Part shown: in pieces, positions 46,441-58,215 of the stretch
Layout: every line of letters begins with the position of its first letter
How positions within the stretch are numbered: position 1 is the stretch's first letter
Notes under the pieces: generated by a model
What the model saw: only the letters and a program-made list of their open reading frames with translations
What the model was told of the DNA's origin: nothing
Databases searched by the model: none
Position numbers and translations under genes: made by a program
NCBI GenBank assembly: GCA_051530055.1
Contig: JBMGUZ010000006.1
Location: 35,635-99,634 of the forward strand
Direction: 5' to 3'
DNA length: 64,000 nt
Source: Neoechinorhynchus agilis
Lineage: Eukaryota > Acanthocephala

Positions 46441-46925
46441 GATAACTCGATGGTCTTTTTGTGTGAGTGTTTCTTATGTCTTGAACGACATCAGCAAACA
46501 ACATTTCTAAGTCGCTTTTGTTACGATTGTCGCATTTTAAAAATTTTATTGCTTTTTAATTTTACTTTAAACAAGCCTCATACATACATTACAACAAAAT
46601 TAACACACACATCGTCCTTTTTCTGATACATTTTATAAGAATTTCCGTAAGCGTTGATCAAGGCAGAAGAGCAAGACTAAATGTTGGATTAATATCAAAT
46701 CTCTCAGTGTTTCTCTGCTGTCTTTAGAAATATTTTAAGAGGGATCCAGTGCAATAAGGCTAAGAATCAAGCGCGAGACTTCTCAACTTCTCGCTTCTGA
46801 TAGTCGATATGCCCGCTTCATCACTGATCAATAGTAAGTATTATCGGATTATTTATCTGTAAAAACAGCAGAGCCCACTTTTACATACCCTCGAGGAGGG
46901 GAAAGGAGAAGAAAGCGAGGGCGAT

Positions 46926-47105
46926 ATGTTCGACATGGAAAAGGTGAATCAACCAAATCGATCAAAGAAGAAGAAAATGGAAATTGAAGTGAGGATCAAC
47001 GGATTACGATGCACCACGCAATTCGCCACAAAGGCGGAGGTGAGCACTTGTGGCACGGAATCGGGCGTCCAAAACTCCAGAGAAGGCGTGTTAAGGCGGG
47101 GATAA
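46926..47105 (+). pseudogene. Possible Ty3-type protease scrap, right arm
   Basis: Mirror of 30,888-31,067. Open upstream for about 20 codons (acidic). Fossil fragment only. Confidence 0.3.
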
Positions 47106-47352
47106 AAATAAACTAGTTAATGTGCCGTGTGACGGTTCAGCGCACAATCGTATAGAAACAACTAAGATCAGTTCGTCAGTCAAAAACATTCGCTTTTTCA
47201 ACTTGATGTTAGTCATTTTCTAAAAAAAATCCAGTTTAAAAATCGTAGCTGCTTCCGAACATTGTCAATATCTTTTTATAGCATTTTGATATTTGTGGAA
47301 AAATCCAATTTCAACTTTTCTAATGGTTTCAGAACTCCAGCAAAAGAATAAA

Positions 47353-47900
47353 CCTTGGCGTTTAAAGATATTTCAACAGCTCCTTGGATTTCACGTTGAG
47401 AAATATTTTGAGTTCTTCAATTAGATCCAATAGTTTTGTCAGTACTTTCTCTTTCCTCAGCTTGTGAACTTCGGCACGCAGAACAAAATCACTATAATTG
47501 CTATCGTATTCTTGTAGCAATGTCTTAAAACTGTTTGTGATTTAAAAGATTTGCATGAATAAAGTTTAAAATTTTAACAACAATAGACATAACATTTTGC
47601 AGCTTATCGTCTTTAAGTTTTTAACACAAAGTTTGCTGGTGAATAATACAATGATAAGCTCGGAAAATCGTTATCGGCTACCAGGAACACAATCTGGCCT
47701 TTTCTCCGTCCAACCATTATTGACCGATAAGAACTTTCTCATAAAGTTATCATTGCTTAATAAAAATTCCTTCAGTGTCTTTTATGTATATCGTTGCCGT
47801 TTGTTAAATTTTGTGTTGGAATCAGTGCCAGCAATTCTTCTTTAAGTTTATGTTTTACATGAAATCTTACCCAAATTATGAGTTGTTCTGTGTCGATGCA
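47353..47900 (-). pseudogene. hAT transposase fossil, right arm
   Basis: Mirror of 30,093-30,640, with the same motifs and apparently the same lesions, so it decayed before the palindrome formed or has been homogenised since. Confidence 0.75.
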
Positions 47901-48038
47901 TTCCTTAAGTCGAAATACAACTTTTGAATCGTATTGATTCATGGGCTAAGGAGTTCAACAAATGCGCGAGTTATCCAGATCAATAAATAAAGCTGGACAG
48001 CATAGTTAACGCGAGTTTTTAAATGATTGTCAATATAA

Positions 48039-48759
48039 ATGTATACCAACGTTCAGTCTTTGGCGAAAGGTGGTAAGCGGTCACACAATTCCCTTCGCAT
48101 CCCATTATCCTCGGCTGTTCGAGAGCCACTGCTATCAGGCTCAGGATCATCATCAATCTCGACCGCGGAGGAATACTTGGTTCTTCCCATAAAAAGGTGG
48201 CCAGGTATATTAACGATTACTTCAAATCCGATCATGCGAAAGGATGCGATAATTTCACAATCTCTAACTCCTTGCATTCGATCATTCCATAACGAAGGAA
48301 TAAAGCACGTAGATGGAGTAACCTATTTCGGTGGAACATTAATAATTTATCTTAGAGATCAGAAATGGCTCCATAAACTGGAATTGTTCGCAGTCTCACT
48401 TGTCCAACGAAATCTTTCAAATATCTAAATCGTATCAGAAGGTCCAATTTTGGGCTAATGGCGTTAAGCCTACAATCAACGATGGGGCTAGAAACGAATT
48501 TGAGCTTCGTTTTGACATTAAGGTCAAACTTCTAAAATCTCGAAAAAATGGTCTTCCGATTTCAATTGCCTTAGTGGAAGGATCGCGACAGGTTCGGGAC
48601 GAGCTCTGCTATAAGCAATATGATGCCTTATCGAGAACTCTACTTAGTATACAACGCCTATGCTTTTTCGAGGCAATAAAAAGAGTTAACGATATTCTTC
48701 AGGTCATTTCAAGCCAATGGTCGTCTTTCAAGGAAAATAACTACAATACCGCTTTTTAG
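48039..48759 (+). pseudogene. Unrecognised coding-like region, right arm
   Basis: Frames 48,039-48,428 and 48,400-48,759 mirror 29,306-29,954. In this arm the second frame reads on from the DGARNEFEL block through R230 (EAIKRVNDILQVISSQWSSF), so part of R230 may be coding sequence of the same protein. Confidence 0.4.
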
Positions 48760-49100
48760 ACATATTGGAATATTTCACAGCGAAACACGAAAGCTTGAAA
48801 ATCTGTTTCTACGATCTTTGGACAGCATTTTATTAAAAATCGATAGAGACTTCTTGTTCGAAGAATGTCTACTTAGTATACAACGCCTATGCTTTTTCGA
48901 GGCAATAAAAAGAGTTAACGATATTCTTCAGGTCATTTCAAGCCAATGGTCTTCTTTCAGGAAAAATAACTACAAGACCGCTTTTTAGACATATTGGAAT
49001 ATTTCACAGCGAAACACGAAAGCTTGAAAATCTTTTTCTACGGTCGTTGGACAGCATTTTATTAAAAATCGATAGAGACTTCTTGTTCGAAGAATGAAAG
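48640..49100 (+). repeat. R230, tandem pair
   Basis: Two R230 copies head to tail (48,640-48,868; 48,869-49,100), differing at a few bases. The first ends the palindrome arm. The second is followed by a 55-bp scrap of Penelope element 1 terminal repeat (49,105-49,160), the joint also seen at 1,967. Confidence 0.85.
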
Positions 49101-49160
49101 GATGTTTGAGATATGGAAATTTGAAGTAAGAATTAATTTATTGAATTGAATATTTCACGG

Positions 49161-49580
49161 CGCAAATATTTTATTGTTTTCATGCCTAATTCAGATTCAA
49201 TGAAATGAAGGTGCTCCACTCCCAAGTCTTGTGAAGGGTTCGGCATTAAAAATGTGACCTTTCGTGATAACGTCAGAGTAGGAGATCATTTAATCTTGAA
49301 GCATTTTGAGAAAATGGGTAAAAAGGTACCCAAAGCTTCCTTTTTGGATTTTTATATTGTATTATTCTCCTTACGAGTGGTCCTTTTAAAAATTAAACTA
49401 AACATTCGGCATAAAAGATGCACTTACACTCAAACTTTCACTGCCGCACTGGAACGAGCAATAAAGCTCATTTACTTTGTTAAACCTTCATTTATATTGG
49501 ATTTGAAGGTCTAGAATTCTCATTCATAGTTTTTCCGAAAATTAATGCGCCTTTCGCATGTTTCAAACACTCGTTGGTTA
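49161..49580 (+). other. Short unique stretch with an 86-residue ORF
   Basis: Frame 49,254-49,514 of unknown product (DHLILKHFEKMGKKVPKASF, a basic helix and a hydrophobic strand). It has no other copy in the window. It may be LINE coding sequence upstream of the endonuclease fragment that follows. Confidence 0.3.
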
Positions 49581-49599
49581 TTGTAAAAATAGGCAAAAA

Positions 49600-50794
49600 C
49601 CCGAGGATGGAATCCATCGTCATTATGATGAAGCTCAATCTCGTGAGTGTGTTAAACTTCCGGTTATTGAGCAGGTAAGCAATATCGATCCTTTCATAAT
49701 TCCGGGAGTACCACCGGGAATAACAGGCTGTTCACCGCCCTTCTCGTCCGTGCTTCTGTAATTACTCCTAATCACCCGCTTACTTTCGAATATGTCCTTC
49801 CAAACAACCACAATCTATTTGTAAATTCACTTTCTAACTTTCGAATAATAAAGGATTCCTTCTCTACAAGTAAGGAAGTCTCAAACATCCCTTCATCTCC
49901 TATGATTAAAGCAACATTCATTCCCCCGAATATAGCCTGGGATAAGGCAGCACTTGACATTGTAAATAACAACTCACTAAGCTCTCTGCCGCATAAAAAT
50001 GTGGACTCCCTTTTAACGAAAGCATAGTCCCAAAAGATGCAATTGATATTCTTAGCGTAACCACTCAAGAAGGCTCTGATCCAGCCTCGTCAAAATGGCA
50101 TCTCTCCTCACACTCCTCTTTTGATAAAAAAAGGGCAAACCTTCATAAAAATGAATAATTTCCCAACCAATAGTAATCTAGATTTTTCATTTGTCACTTA
50201 CAATGCATTTCGTCCCAATCGCTCCCCAGACTCCTTTTGCCCTTTTTCGCATTCTCAAATCCTGATCATTTATTTTTTCAAGAGACTGGGTCATGTTTAC
50301 TAGTCAATAACAGTAAATATGATTCCTTGCTCTTAAATTTTAGTTCATCACCCAATGGAAACCGCTTGGATTTCTCAAGAGGGTTACAATCCGTTCTAAG
50401 CAAAAATCGTGAGGCTAAATTACTCTTTCAAACAAAAACTCCAAACTTTGCCAACTTCTCCTATTCGCTTACATTAACCCACGCAAGGTCTCTTTTTTAT
50501 TAAAACCCAGATGAAAACCCCCTTTTTGGGACACGGATATAATTATTGCAGACTTTAATAGCAAATATCTCAGGACTTTTTAACAACCATTTACTACACC
50601 TACCAAAATTCCCATCCTTTCATAATTATACTTACTATTTAGACGGATTTTTCCTAACGAAAGTTTTACCCATGATCTGTTTCTCATATAATGGTATAAA
50701 GATCAAGGATAAAATCAATTTAAACGGAACATATATTAATCTCTTCATCCATCTCATATCAAAAACTCGGTCATCATCTTCGAAGGTCTCCTGA
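49600..50794 (+). pseudogene. APE-type LINE fragment (endonuclease part), right copy
   Basis: Inverted duplicate of 10,267-11,448 (paired coordinates sum to about 61,061). Same landmarks: GLQSVLSKNREAKLL, DIIIADFNSKYLRTF, HNYTYYLDGFF. Confidence 0.65.
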
Positions 50795-51412
50795 GAAGTT
50801 TTCAATAAAATATTAATTGACGCCTCTTCTAGTCATCTCATCACAAAATCTTTTATACCAAGGAAGTTTGCGTCAAAGCAAGCCAATATGTTCTGTAGAT
50901 CAGCGGCTGTGGCCGATCTGAATAACGAACACAGGTTGCGCCGGAGCTTACCGATGAGGATTTTACTATCATTTCCGATGAATACAGTTTCCAGCCAATT
51001 AAATATTTTGCCCTTTATACTCTTTGAATATCGATTCGGACCACACACATATAGATAGCGTGTGCTAGTTGGAAGACGGACTTCGAATAATAAACAAGTT
51101 GTTGTTGTATGGCTACCACAACTGGCGACGAGAGTGGTTTATTAAGAACAATTCTCCAATAACAGCAACAATTATTAGAACAGTTGCTTCCGGACGTAAG
51201 CAAGTTTGAGCTACGCCTTAAGCTTGAGTATACGCTGTAAGAATATAGTCAATCTAAAGTAAGCAGTATCCTAACCAATTTAAGCAACTTGTCCACTCTA
51301 CTTAATGATAATGTAATTTATATCATGTAAGTGAATAGAACTGAATATTGTAAAATATGGTCAAATAAATGAGTCTCTAGCCAATTCGAACACGACTGCC
51401 AGGAAGGATAAT
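50795..51412 (+). other. Leader and probable 5' LTR end of the gypsy fossil, right copy
   Basis: Mirror of 9,649-10,266. Probable primer-binding site at 51,123-51,134, preceded by an AATAAT/AATAAA-like signal near 51,087. A short frame beginning MATTTGDESGLLRTILQ (51,111) may be the first part of gag. Confidence 0.4.
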
Positions 51413-53945
51413 GTGCGAGCAACGGGATTCCGGCGCTTTCTTGAGGAAAAAGAAAGCCGGCGAAGCTACAAACAACAAATCGGGTTCCACTTTGCTGCTC
51501 AAAATGTCACCGATCGACTAATGATGAGAAACATGTTCCTATCATGGATTGGGCCCTCGGCATACCAACTACTGTCAAGTCTAAATACGGGAAAAGATGT
51601 CAACGATTATGATTACCATGAATTAATAGAATTGCTGGATACCCATCACTCACGCCCAATCCATATCGTCGCTGCGCGTTTCGCATTTAGTCAATACGAA
51701 ATGAAAAATGGTCAATCTTATGCATCATGGATTGTAGACCTACGAGAAGAAGCTGGATTGTGTCAATTTTTCAATAAATCCATCAATTCGGAAAAAGATG
51801 CGATCGAAGACCAGATCAGAGACCAGATAGCGATTGGAACGCCACACGATGAGGCGAGGAACAAAATTTTGCAAATGGCAGCACCTTCTTTGAGCGGCGT
51901 GATGAAGATTTGTGAAACGTTTGAAATGATAAAGAATACGTCGTGGAGGAAGCAGTATGTAGGTCAAGAACTTCCGAATGATTCGTACACAGCAAAATAT
52001 ATGCAAGACGGAAAGTTTTTTGAAATTGACATGATTCGAAAACGGCATAATACACGTGATCAGAGGGAGAAAAGACCTAAACAACGCTGTAAAAGATGTG
52101 GAATAGAGCACGAAATATCAGTGTCCAGCAAAGAACAAGAGTTGTTTCAAACGCTAAAGGACGGGTCATTTCAGATCGTGTTGCCGATCAAGGTACCCAG
52201 TAGATCAAATTGAAGAACTAAATAAGATAATGGATGCAAACCACACAACGATAGTGGAGAATCAGATTCCAAGAATAGATGTCCAAATAAATGGGATACA
52301 AATAACGATGGAGTATGATACTGGTGCCAGTGTATCGGTGTTGACTATGACATATTGGCGTAGAATAGGCCAGCCAACTTTGAATGCTGCCAAACCCCTC
52401 AAGGCGTATGGTGGCAAACGGTTAGTAACCCTGGGAAAATGCAATATCAATGCGAGTTTGGGAGAAAGACAAAAGCAGTTAGAAGTCATGGTGGTACGAA
52501 ACGGGAAGTATAGTCTATTTGGGCGTCCTTGGATAGACGTTTTCGAAGTTCCTTGGCCTGATGTCGTATGCCACAGGCTTGATAGCCAGCAAACAGAATC
52601 AGATATCGATTCGGTCGTTACCTCAATCGATCAGCTACTATTGAAGAATAAGTCGATTTTCGATGAATCGAATACTCCTGTCAATAATACCGAAATATCA
52701 CTAGCAATAGCACCCAATGCCACACCGAGAAGATGTGCAAGTCGAAGAATTCCACTGACATTGAAGAACAAAGTAGAAAACAAGTTGATAAGGCAGTTAG
52801 AATGAGATGTGCTGGAGAAAGTGGATCTACGTAAAGACTCTATCTATTGGGCTGTGCCGATTGTGATTGCAAGGAAACCAGTGGTGATATCAAGATATGC
52901 GGAGACTTTAGAGTAACAATTAATCCACATCTAACAATCGATAACTACGCCATTCCTACATGGGAAGAGATCGTCAACCAAATAGCCGGAGGTGAGCAGT
53001 ATTCAAGGCTCGATTTGAAAGATGCTTATCTACAACAACCTGTCAACGCGGACTCTAGGAAATACTTGACAATCTCGACCCATCGAGGATTTTTCCGATA
53101 CAAACGACTGCCATTTGGAATCAGCTCAGCTCCTGCAGTTTTTCAACTTAGTGAGTGGTTGGCCCCTCCGGAACTACATAAATATTCGTCTCGCAGACAA
53201 GAGCTTTCAGTAGAGGACGGAGTCATCCTATGGTTGCAACGCCTTATAATCGCCCAGGCATTGAGGAATAAAGCACTTGATGTCTTACATACTGGACACC
53301 CCGGGATAACAACAATGAAAGACCTAGCAAGGTATTATTGTTGGTGGCCATCCATACGAGAGGACATCGAGCACAAGTTGGGAACGTGCGTGAACTGGCA
53401 GAGCAGGAGAGCAGATGCAGCAGAAACTCCGATGTACCAATGGGATGTGCCAGAGGAACCGTGGACCCAAATCCATTTGGATTTTGCGGGATCAATCAAT
53501 GGACAATCGTTTCTAGTGCTTATAGACACGTATAGCCACTGGCCGGAGATTTTTCCAATACACTCAACATCTGCATTCGAAACCATCGACAAATTAAGAT
53601 CCGTTTTTGCACGATTCGGTGTCCCAGCCGAAATCATATCTGACAATGGCCCACCCTTTCAGTCCGCGCAATTTAAACAGCTTTGTTCAACAAATCGGAT
53701 AAGGCATATCCGTTCATCTCCCTACCATCCTCAAACCAACGGTTTGGTAGAGAGATTCATCAGAACCTTCAAGAGACGAGTACACATCAAAAACGACTGG
53801 TACAAAAATATGCTCTCAATTCACCAATTTCTTTTAACTTACCGGAATACACCACACAAAACTAGCCAAAAAGCACCAGCTGAGACATTACTTGGACGGC
53901 GGTTGAAGACCGTATTTGATCGTATACGTCCGAATTTACGATCGA
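51100..53945 (+). mobile_element. Ty3/gypsy fossil, right copy (broken, several breaks)
   Basis: Fossil element, longer than the left copy. Gag-like frame 51,413-52,213; protease region in 52,230-52,805 (YDTGASVSVL); RT and integrase region in 52,847-53,992. RT landmarks: CGDFRVTINPHLTIDNYAIP, RLDLKDAYLQQPV, LPFGISSAPAVFQ. Integrase landmarks: HTGHPGITTMKDL, HLDFAG, SDNGPPFQ and YHPQTNGLVERF (the D, D, E triad). It ends at about 53,945 against R230; no 3' LTR. Low divergence between copies and long open stretches indicate modest age. Confidence 0.9.
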
Positions 53946-53954
53946 CTAGCTTGA

Positions 53955-54170
53955 AAGGCTGTTTCTACGATCTTTGGACAGCATTTTATTAAAAAACGAT
54001 AGAGACTTCTTGTTCGAAGAATGAAATCATGGATGAGCAATAAAAAGCTCAGGAAAATATTATTGCTACCATCAAAATTCGCATTCGATGCCCTAAAGTG
54101 TTGAATGGAGGTTTCGAGCATCGTCGTATCCGAATTTATTGGCAATACTTTAAGTGATTTAATGATCAAG
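53955..54170 (+). repeat. Partial R230 plus flank, copy C edge
   Basis: Begins within R230 (CTGTTTCTACGATCTTTGG) directly after the gypsy integrase and continues into the IQHFRASNANFDGSNNIF flank (minus sense). Inverted relative to 19,085-19,300. Confidence 0.7.
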
Positions 54171-54925
54171 AATTACCAAACGATCCGGTCATCTTTAAAA
54201 AATCATTTATATTAAACATTTTTCTTACAAAATGTAAATAGTTTTTATTCGACGTTTTTTAGGTTTACCACGGTATAAAATATTGGAAATATTACAATAT
54301 TTTTTGTGTAACTTTAGATGGCTGTAAAAATTATACGATCACAATTATAGTTGCAAATGATTAAAAGGTATCAAATGATAAATTAAGATGTAGAAGAAAG
54401 TAATTCTAATTTACAGCTTTGTCGTGCTTTGAGAACGGCGTTACCTCTGCATAACAAAACGTGCGCGGAAGGTCAAGTAATTTAAAAATTAAATTTTTGT
54501 AGAACCGTTAGAAAATATTGTGTCCCCTTATCATAGATATTGCAATTATTTTATTTTTTTTGAAGTTTGATCAACCGGTAACTTTTATCCAGTATCTACG
54601 TGGGGCCTTTTTACGGTTTATATCGGTGGGCTGTGTGCTAAAGAAAAATTATCAGTCGTGAAAAAAGGCTACACATAGATATTTTATTTTATATTTGAGC
54701 ACTGATTTTGATCACGGCTGTTTAAAAAAAACTCAAATCAACAGATGAATTGATTTACTCTTTAAAATATTTTCAATTTTCCATGGTATTTATCATAAGC
54801 ACTTACTTTGAATAACTACACTCGTAGAGATCAATAAATCCTTGTTTTACAATCTTGTTTTACTTTAATCGATTAGAAAATAGTTTTACGCTACCAATTT
54901 AATTCGCCAAAATAGAATTTCTAAA
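54171..54925. other. AT-rich DNA without recognised genes, copy C
   Basis: Inverted counterpart of 18,330-19,084 with scattered differences. Nothing recognised. Confidence 0.5.
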
Positions 54926-54926
54926 T

Positions 54927-55228
54927 TTGATGTTTGATTTGAAGAATGCTTGCCTTCATTGGATCTTATATCAAGCAGAATTGCAGATAAATTTAAATCC
55001 GCCTCTAGGGCTTCGCGTCTTCCCGTTTTTCTTACTCCTTGTGTATTTGATAATTATGTTAAAATGTTATGTTTTCAAGAAAGCGGCTTTTATACATTGT
55101 TTCCTTTTGATAATTATGATTCTCATATTCTTCCTCTTGCTCCTCTTCAACAAATCAGCATATTGGTTTCTCTGGAGGACTCCAAAAATTTATTCTTAAA
55201 TCTCACTCTTCTAAACTTCTCTTTCTAA
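54927..55228 (+). CDS. Overlapping 90/92-residue ORFs, copy C
   Basis: Counterpart of 18,025-18,323; both frames are conserved in copies A and C because the DNA is almost identical, which does not discriminate between them. One would be a membrane protein. Confidence 0.25.
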
Positions 55229-55564
55229 CAAAAAATATCTTTTTGTAATGCAAATTCTCTCTTTTAAGAATCGCTTCTATGGAACCTCATCCTTTTTCTC
55301 TTCTACTCTTATCATTTGCAACTTCGTGTACACGCTTACCAACGCTCTCACTAATTCAAATTTAGAACATTGGAGGATTGGCTACCACAAATAAAGAAAT
55401 GGTGCGATATAAAAATCAAGTGCTCCTAAATATTTGTATGATTGTATAAGTGCTAATGAGCCAAGACCTTGTTCGAATATGAAACATTTTTAATTTCACG
55501 AACAGTTACAAAACTATATGATAATAACACATTTTATTAATAATCGATGCTTAACCTTGAACGG

Positions 55565-56410
55565 TCAGAAAAATATCCTTCTGAAGTAGTTGAATGCCGC
55601 AACGGCCACTTGGTAGACGGCATCAATAATATTCTTTATTGTTGTCAATCCATTCCAAGGTTTCGATACGATATTCGGCTCCGTTTGCGTGCTACTTTCT
55701 TGCAAATCTATTATCTTGCACGTCGCTGGGCGTACATAACGACCTTGAGGTTCTTTTGGTTCTACTTCACTAAATAAAGTGAAAAACTCGCTGCATTTTT
55801 CGAATTCCAACGACGACTCATTAAATATATCGGTTGATTCCTGATAATCGAGAAACGATTCGTAGTAATCTTCGTTTCCATTCCAAACGTGATTAAAGGC
55901 CGGATTCTCACAATAGAGAAGAGGTGAGCCATATTCGTCCATTCCTGATCGTGAATCGTAATAATCAAAAGTCACGTTCTCGAAACCTGGTGGAGTTGAG
56001 AAGTATCCTTCGTTTTCGGGCTCGTAATCGTAATAAGAAAATGAGCAATTTTCAAAACCTGGTGGAGGTAAGCAATATTCTTCATTTCCAATCGATGAAT
56101 GATTATTACTGAAGTCATCTATGCTTGGTGGTGACTCATTGAAAATAAAAGTGAAATCATCAAAGCCGGGCGGAGGTGCACAATTATTTATAGTATTATC
56201 TGCGTTTTCCAAAATTTTTTCGACTTCTCGATCGAGGTAAAAATCATCATCGAAGGGATTATATATTTGGTGACCTTGGTGAATAATGTTGAACGTTGGT
56301 GGATCTGGATGGCTGAAACTATTGGGCTGACCAGAGATGTGGTTCCGCAGGAATTGTGCGCTTTCCTCGATTGGTGGTGCCCTTATCCCGAATGGTTGTC
56401 TTGTCGTCAT
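55565..56410 (-). CDS. ORF A, copy C: PPGF-repeat protein, 281 residues
   Basis: Intact. Differs from copies A and B at eight bases: five change the residue (for example R8G, I57F, V194D) and three are silent. The three PPGF motifs, TQT and the C-terminal helix are unchanged. A ratio of five replacement to three silent changes does not show strong purifying selection, but no stop or frameshift has appeared. Confidence 0.75.
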   Translation of the reverse strand: MTTRQPFGIRAPPIEESAQFLRNHISGQPNSFSHPDPPTFNIIHQGHQIYNPFDDDFYLDREVEKILENADNTINNCAPPPGFDDFTFIFNESPPSIDDFSNNHSSIGNEEYCLPPPGFENCSFSYYDYEPENEGYFSTPPGFENVTFDYYDSRSGMDEYGSPLLYCENPAFNHVWNGNEDYYESFLDYQESTDIFNESSLEFEKCSEFFTLFSEVEPKEPQGRYVRPATCKIIDLQESSTQTEPNIVSKPWNGLTTIKNIIDAVYQVAVAAFNYFRRIFF

Positions 56411-57061
56411 ACTTCAAATCTGTAGCTCCGAACTGTCTAAAATTAGGAAACTACGGTTAGTCGAGATTTTGGAGGCTTTACTTTCTTTATCAGGTTTTCT
56501 AATGATCTACCAAAAAGTTCAGTTACTTAACAGCAAAATGTTTCTATAAACCTGACGCAGCGCTTCGAATGACAGGTGATTTTCAAATCATTCCAAATTA
56601 AAACTAATGCGATTTCTGCAAATTTTATGACATTTCATATCCCTAAAACCCCGCTGAATTGCAACATTCTGATTGGGAAATTCTTTACTGTATCGCTTTC
56701 GACACTTATCAAGACACAACAACGGATATCACTGCGTGAAAATTCGTTTCGGAACAAGCGACTTAGTTGTTAATACCTTACAGCTACTTTAGCATTAAAA
56801 TTCGATGTTTTTTTACAAAGACAGGTAATTAGAGCATGCTGATTGGCTACTTTTCATTCAGGAGACCATACACGTGATGTTCCGAAATAGATGGAGGGAA
56901 AAACGTTTGTGCTAATACCTCGCTATCTATTGATCGATTAACCAATTTCATCAAATTTTACTTCCAATAATACCCCAAAAATACAGATTCAATTTGAGAT
57001 CTCATGATGTAAATTTGTCCGAAATTTCCACCCTCGATTTAATAGAAAAATTTCTTGCTAG
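56411..57061. other. Divergent intergenic region, copy C
   Basis: Region between ORF A (-) and the exon-like segment (+). Equivalent to 16,090-16,842. No gene recognised. Confidence 0.35.
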
Positions 57062-57210
57062 GATCTCATTAGATTTTTGAAAGGATGCAACGCGGACGAA
57101 AATTGTCTCGAAACCGTTATCCAATATCTCTTCTCTTTTGAAGCATTTAATTTAATTGAAACCGTTTTGTCGTCATTGAACGAAGAAAAAGATTTGAATT
57201 CAGCCCCCCT
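57062..57210 (+). CDS. Exon-like open segment upstream of ORF B, copy C
   Basis: 149 bp between an AG acceptor preceded by pyrimidines (TTTCTTGCTAG) and a GTAGGT donor. It codes for about 49 residues (IRFLKGCNADENCLETVIQY, LFSFEAFNLIETVLSSLNEE), likely two or three helices. Same strand as ORFs B-D. No family recognised. Confidence 0.35.
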
Positions 57211-57366
57211 GTAGGTGAAATGCAAATATGGACGCTTATTTTGAACTTGCGGAATCGAAAACAATTCCAACAAGCCCAAAGGCTTCAATCTTATAATTCC
57301 AACTTAAATAATGAATGAAATAGTAGGAAAAGAAGCACTAAAAGCGACGATGATAGTTTCACCAAT

Positions 57367-57678
57367 ATGCTAAAATGTTTATTGTGCCAAAAAATTAATA
57401 GTATTAATACTCTCAGTGTGCATTTCGGACCACTGCATCTTAATGGGAGATACAAAAGCAATCGAGAGAATTGCTATAAAATATTAAATGAAAAGCTATC
57501 TTGTGAACGTCATAGTATGAATCCAAAATACGATATCCGTGTAGATTCTCCCAAGCTCAGGGTAGAAATGAAGTATCGAAATATAATTACACCTATGAAC
57601 AAATCAACATCTAAGGAGGAAATGGATAAGCTTATTGAGATTAAATTGCCAAAAGATGAATGTCAAATTCAAGAGTAA
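57367..57678 (+). CDS. ORF B, copy C: C2H2-like finger protein fragment
   Basis: 103 residues, identical to copy B. CLLC...H-x4-H near the start. The frame continues upstream of the ATG to about 57,320 (RKRSTKSDDDSFTN) and, past a single TGA, through a glutamine-rich stretch (RNRKQFQQAQRLQSYNSN), so the true protein may be longer. Confidence 0.45.
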   Translation: MLKCLLCQKINSINTLSVHFGPLHLNGRYKSNRENCYKILNEKLSCERHSMNPKYDIRVDSPKLRVEMKYRNIITPMNKSTSKEEMDKLIEIKLPKDECQIQE

Positions 57679-57863
57679 AGTAACTATCAAAAAGAAAGTG
57701 TCCCTTCCAATTAATAAAAGTATCAATAAAAATCAATAGGTTGTAGATTCTTTCTCTTGATAAAAAAACAGCAATTGACATGTCTTAATGACAACATTTT
57801 TCCTTCCGCAATACTAAAAAGCACATTATAAATATTGATCACGCGCTGGAATAATGACGTTCC

Positions 57864-58166
57864 TTGATCGATTTGGCATTGAGAAATATTATAGTTCTTA
57901 ATAATCTTTGCATTTATTTGCATGGTGTCGATGGTTATGAGGATCGGGAAATCGAGAAGTTTCAACGACCAACAGAATCAGCTGGTGGAAGTTCGAGAAA
58001 GAGGGAAATGAATATTGATGCCTTAGCGGTCCTCAGGATCCCATTCGTTAGAGAAAAATCCAAGAGCGACATGAGAAGGCTCAAAAAGAGACAGGTCTAT
58101 AAATTCGATCAGTTCACAGGAGCCCTCCGAAAAAGCATCCGGCAAGCAATGTCCAAGGACGATTGA
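57864..58166 (+). CDS. ORF C, copy C (complete, 100 residues)
   Basis: LHGVDGYEDREIEKFQRPTE, SAGGSSRKREMNIDALAVLR and a basic tail (DMRRLKKRQVYKFDQFTGAL). A TTATAG acceptor-like site precedes it. Lies between ORFs B and D with gaps of 185 and 49 bp. Not recognised. Confidence 0.4.
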   Translation: MIDLALRNIIVLNNLCIYLHGVDGYEDREIEKFQRPTESAGGSSRKREMNIDALAVLRIPFVREKSKSDMRRLKKRQVYKFDQFTGALRKSIRQAMSKDD

Positions 58167-58215
58167 CGTCAAAAATGCCACTTTGCACGAGGAGTAATGC
58201 CAACTATTAAACTAA

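Larger units (their letters stand above)
38787..48835 (-). repeat. Giant palindrome, right arm (about 10.0 kb)
   Basis: Partner of 29,158-38,705. It is the better-preserved arm: the LINE 3 RT end, LINE 2 tail and the 46.2-kb reading frames are less deleted here. Ends in R230 at 48,835; the next 230 bp repeat R230 in tandem. Confidence 0.95.
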
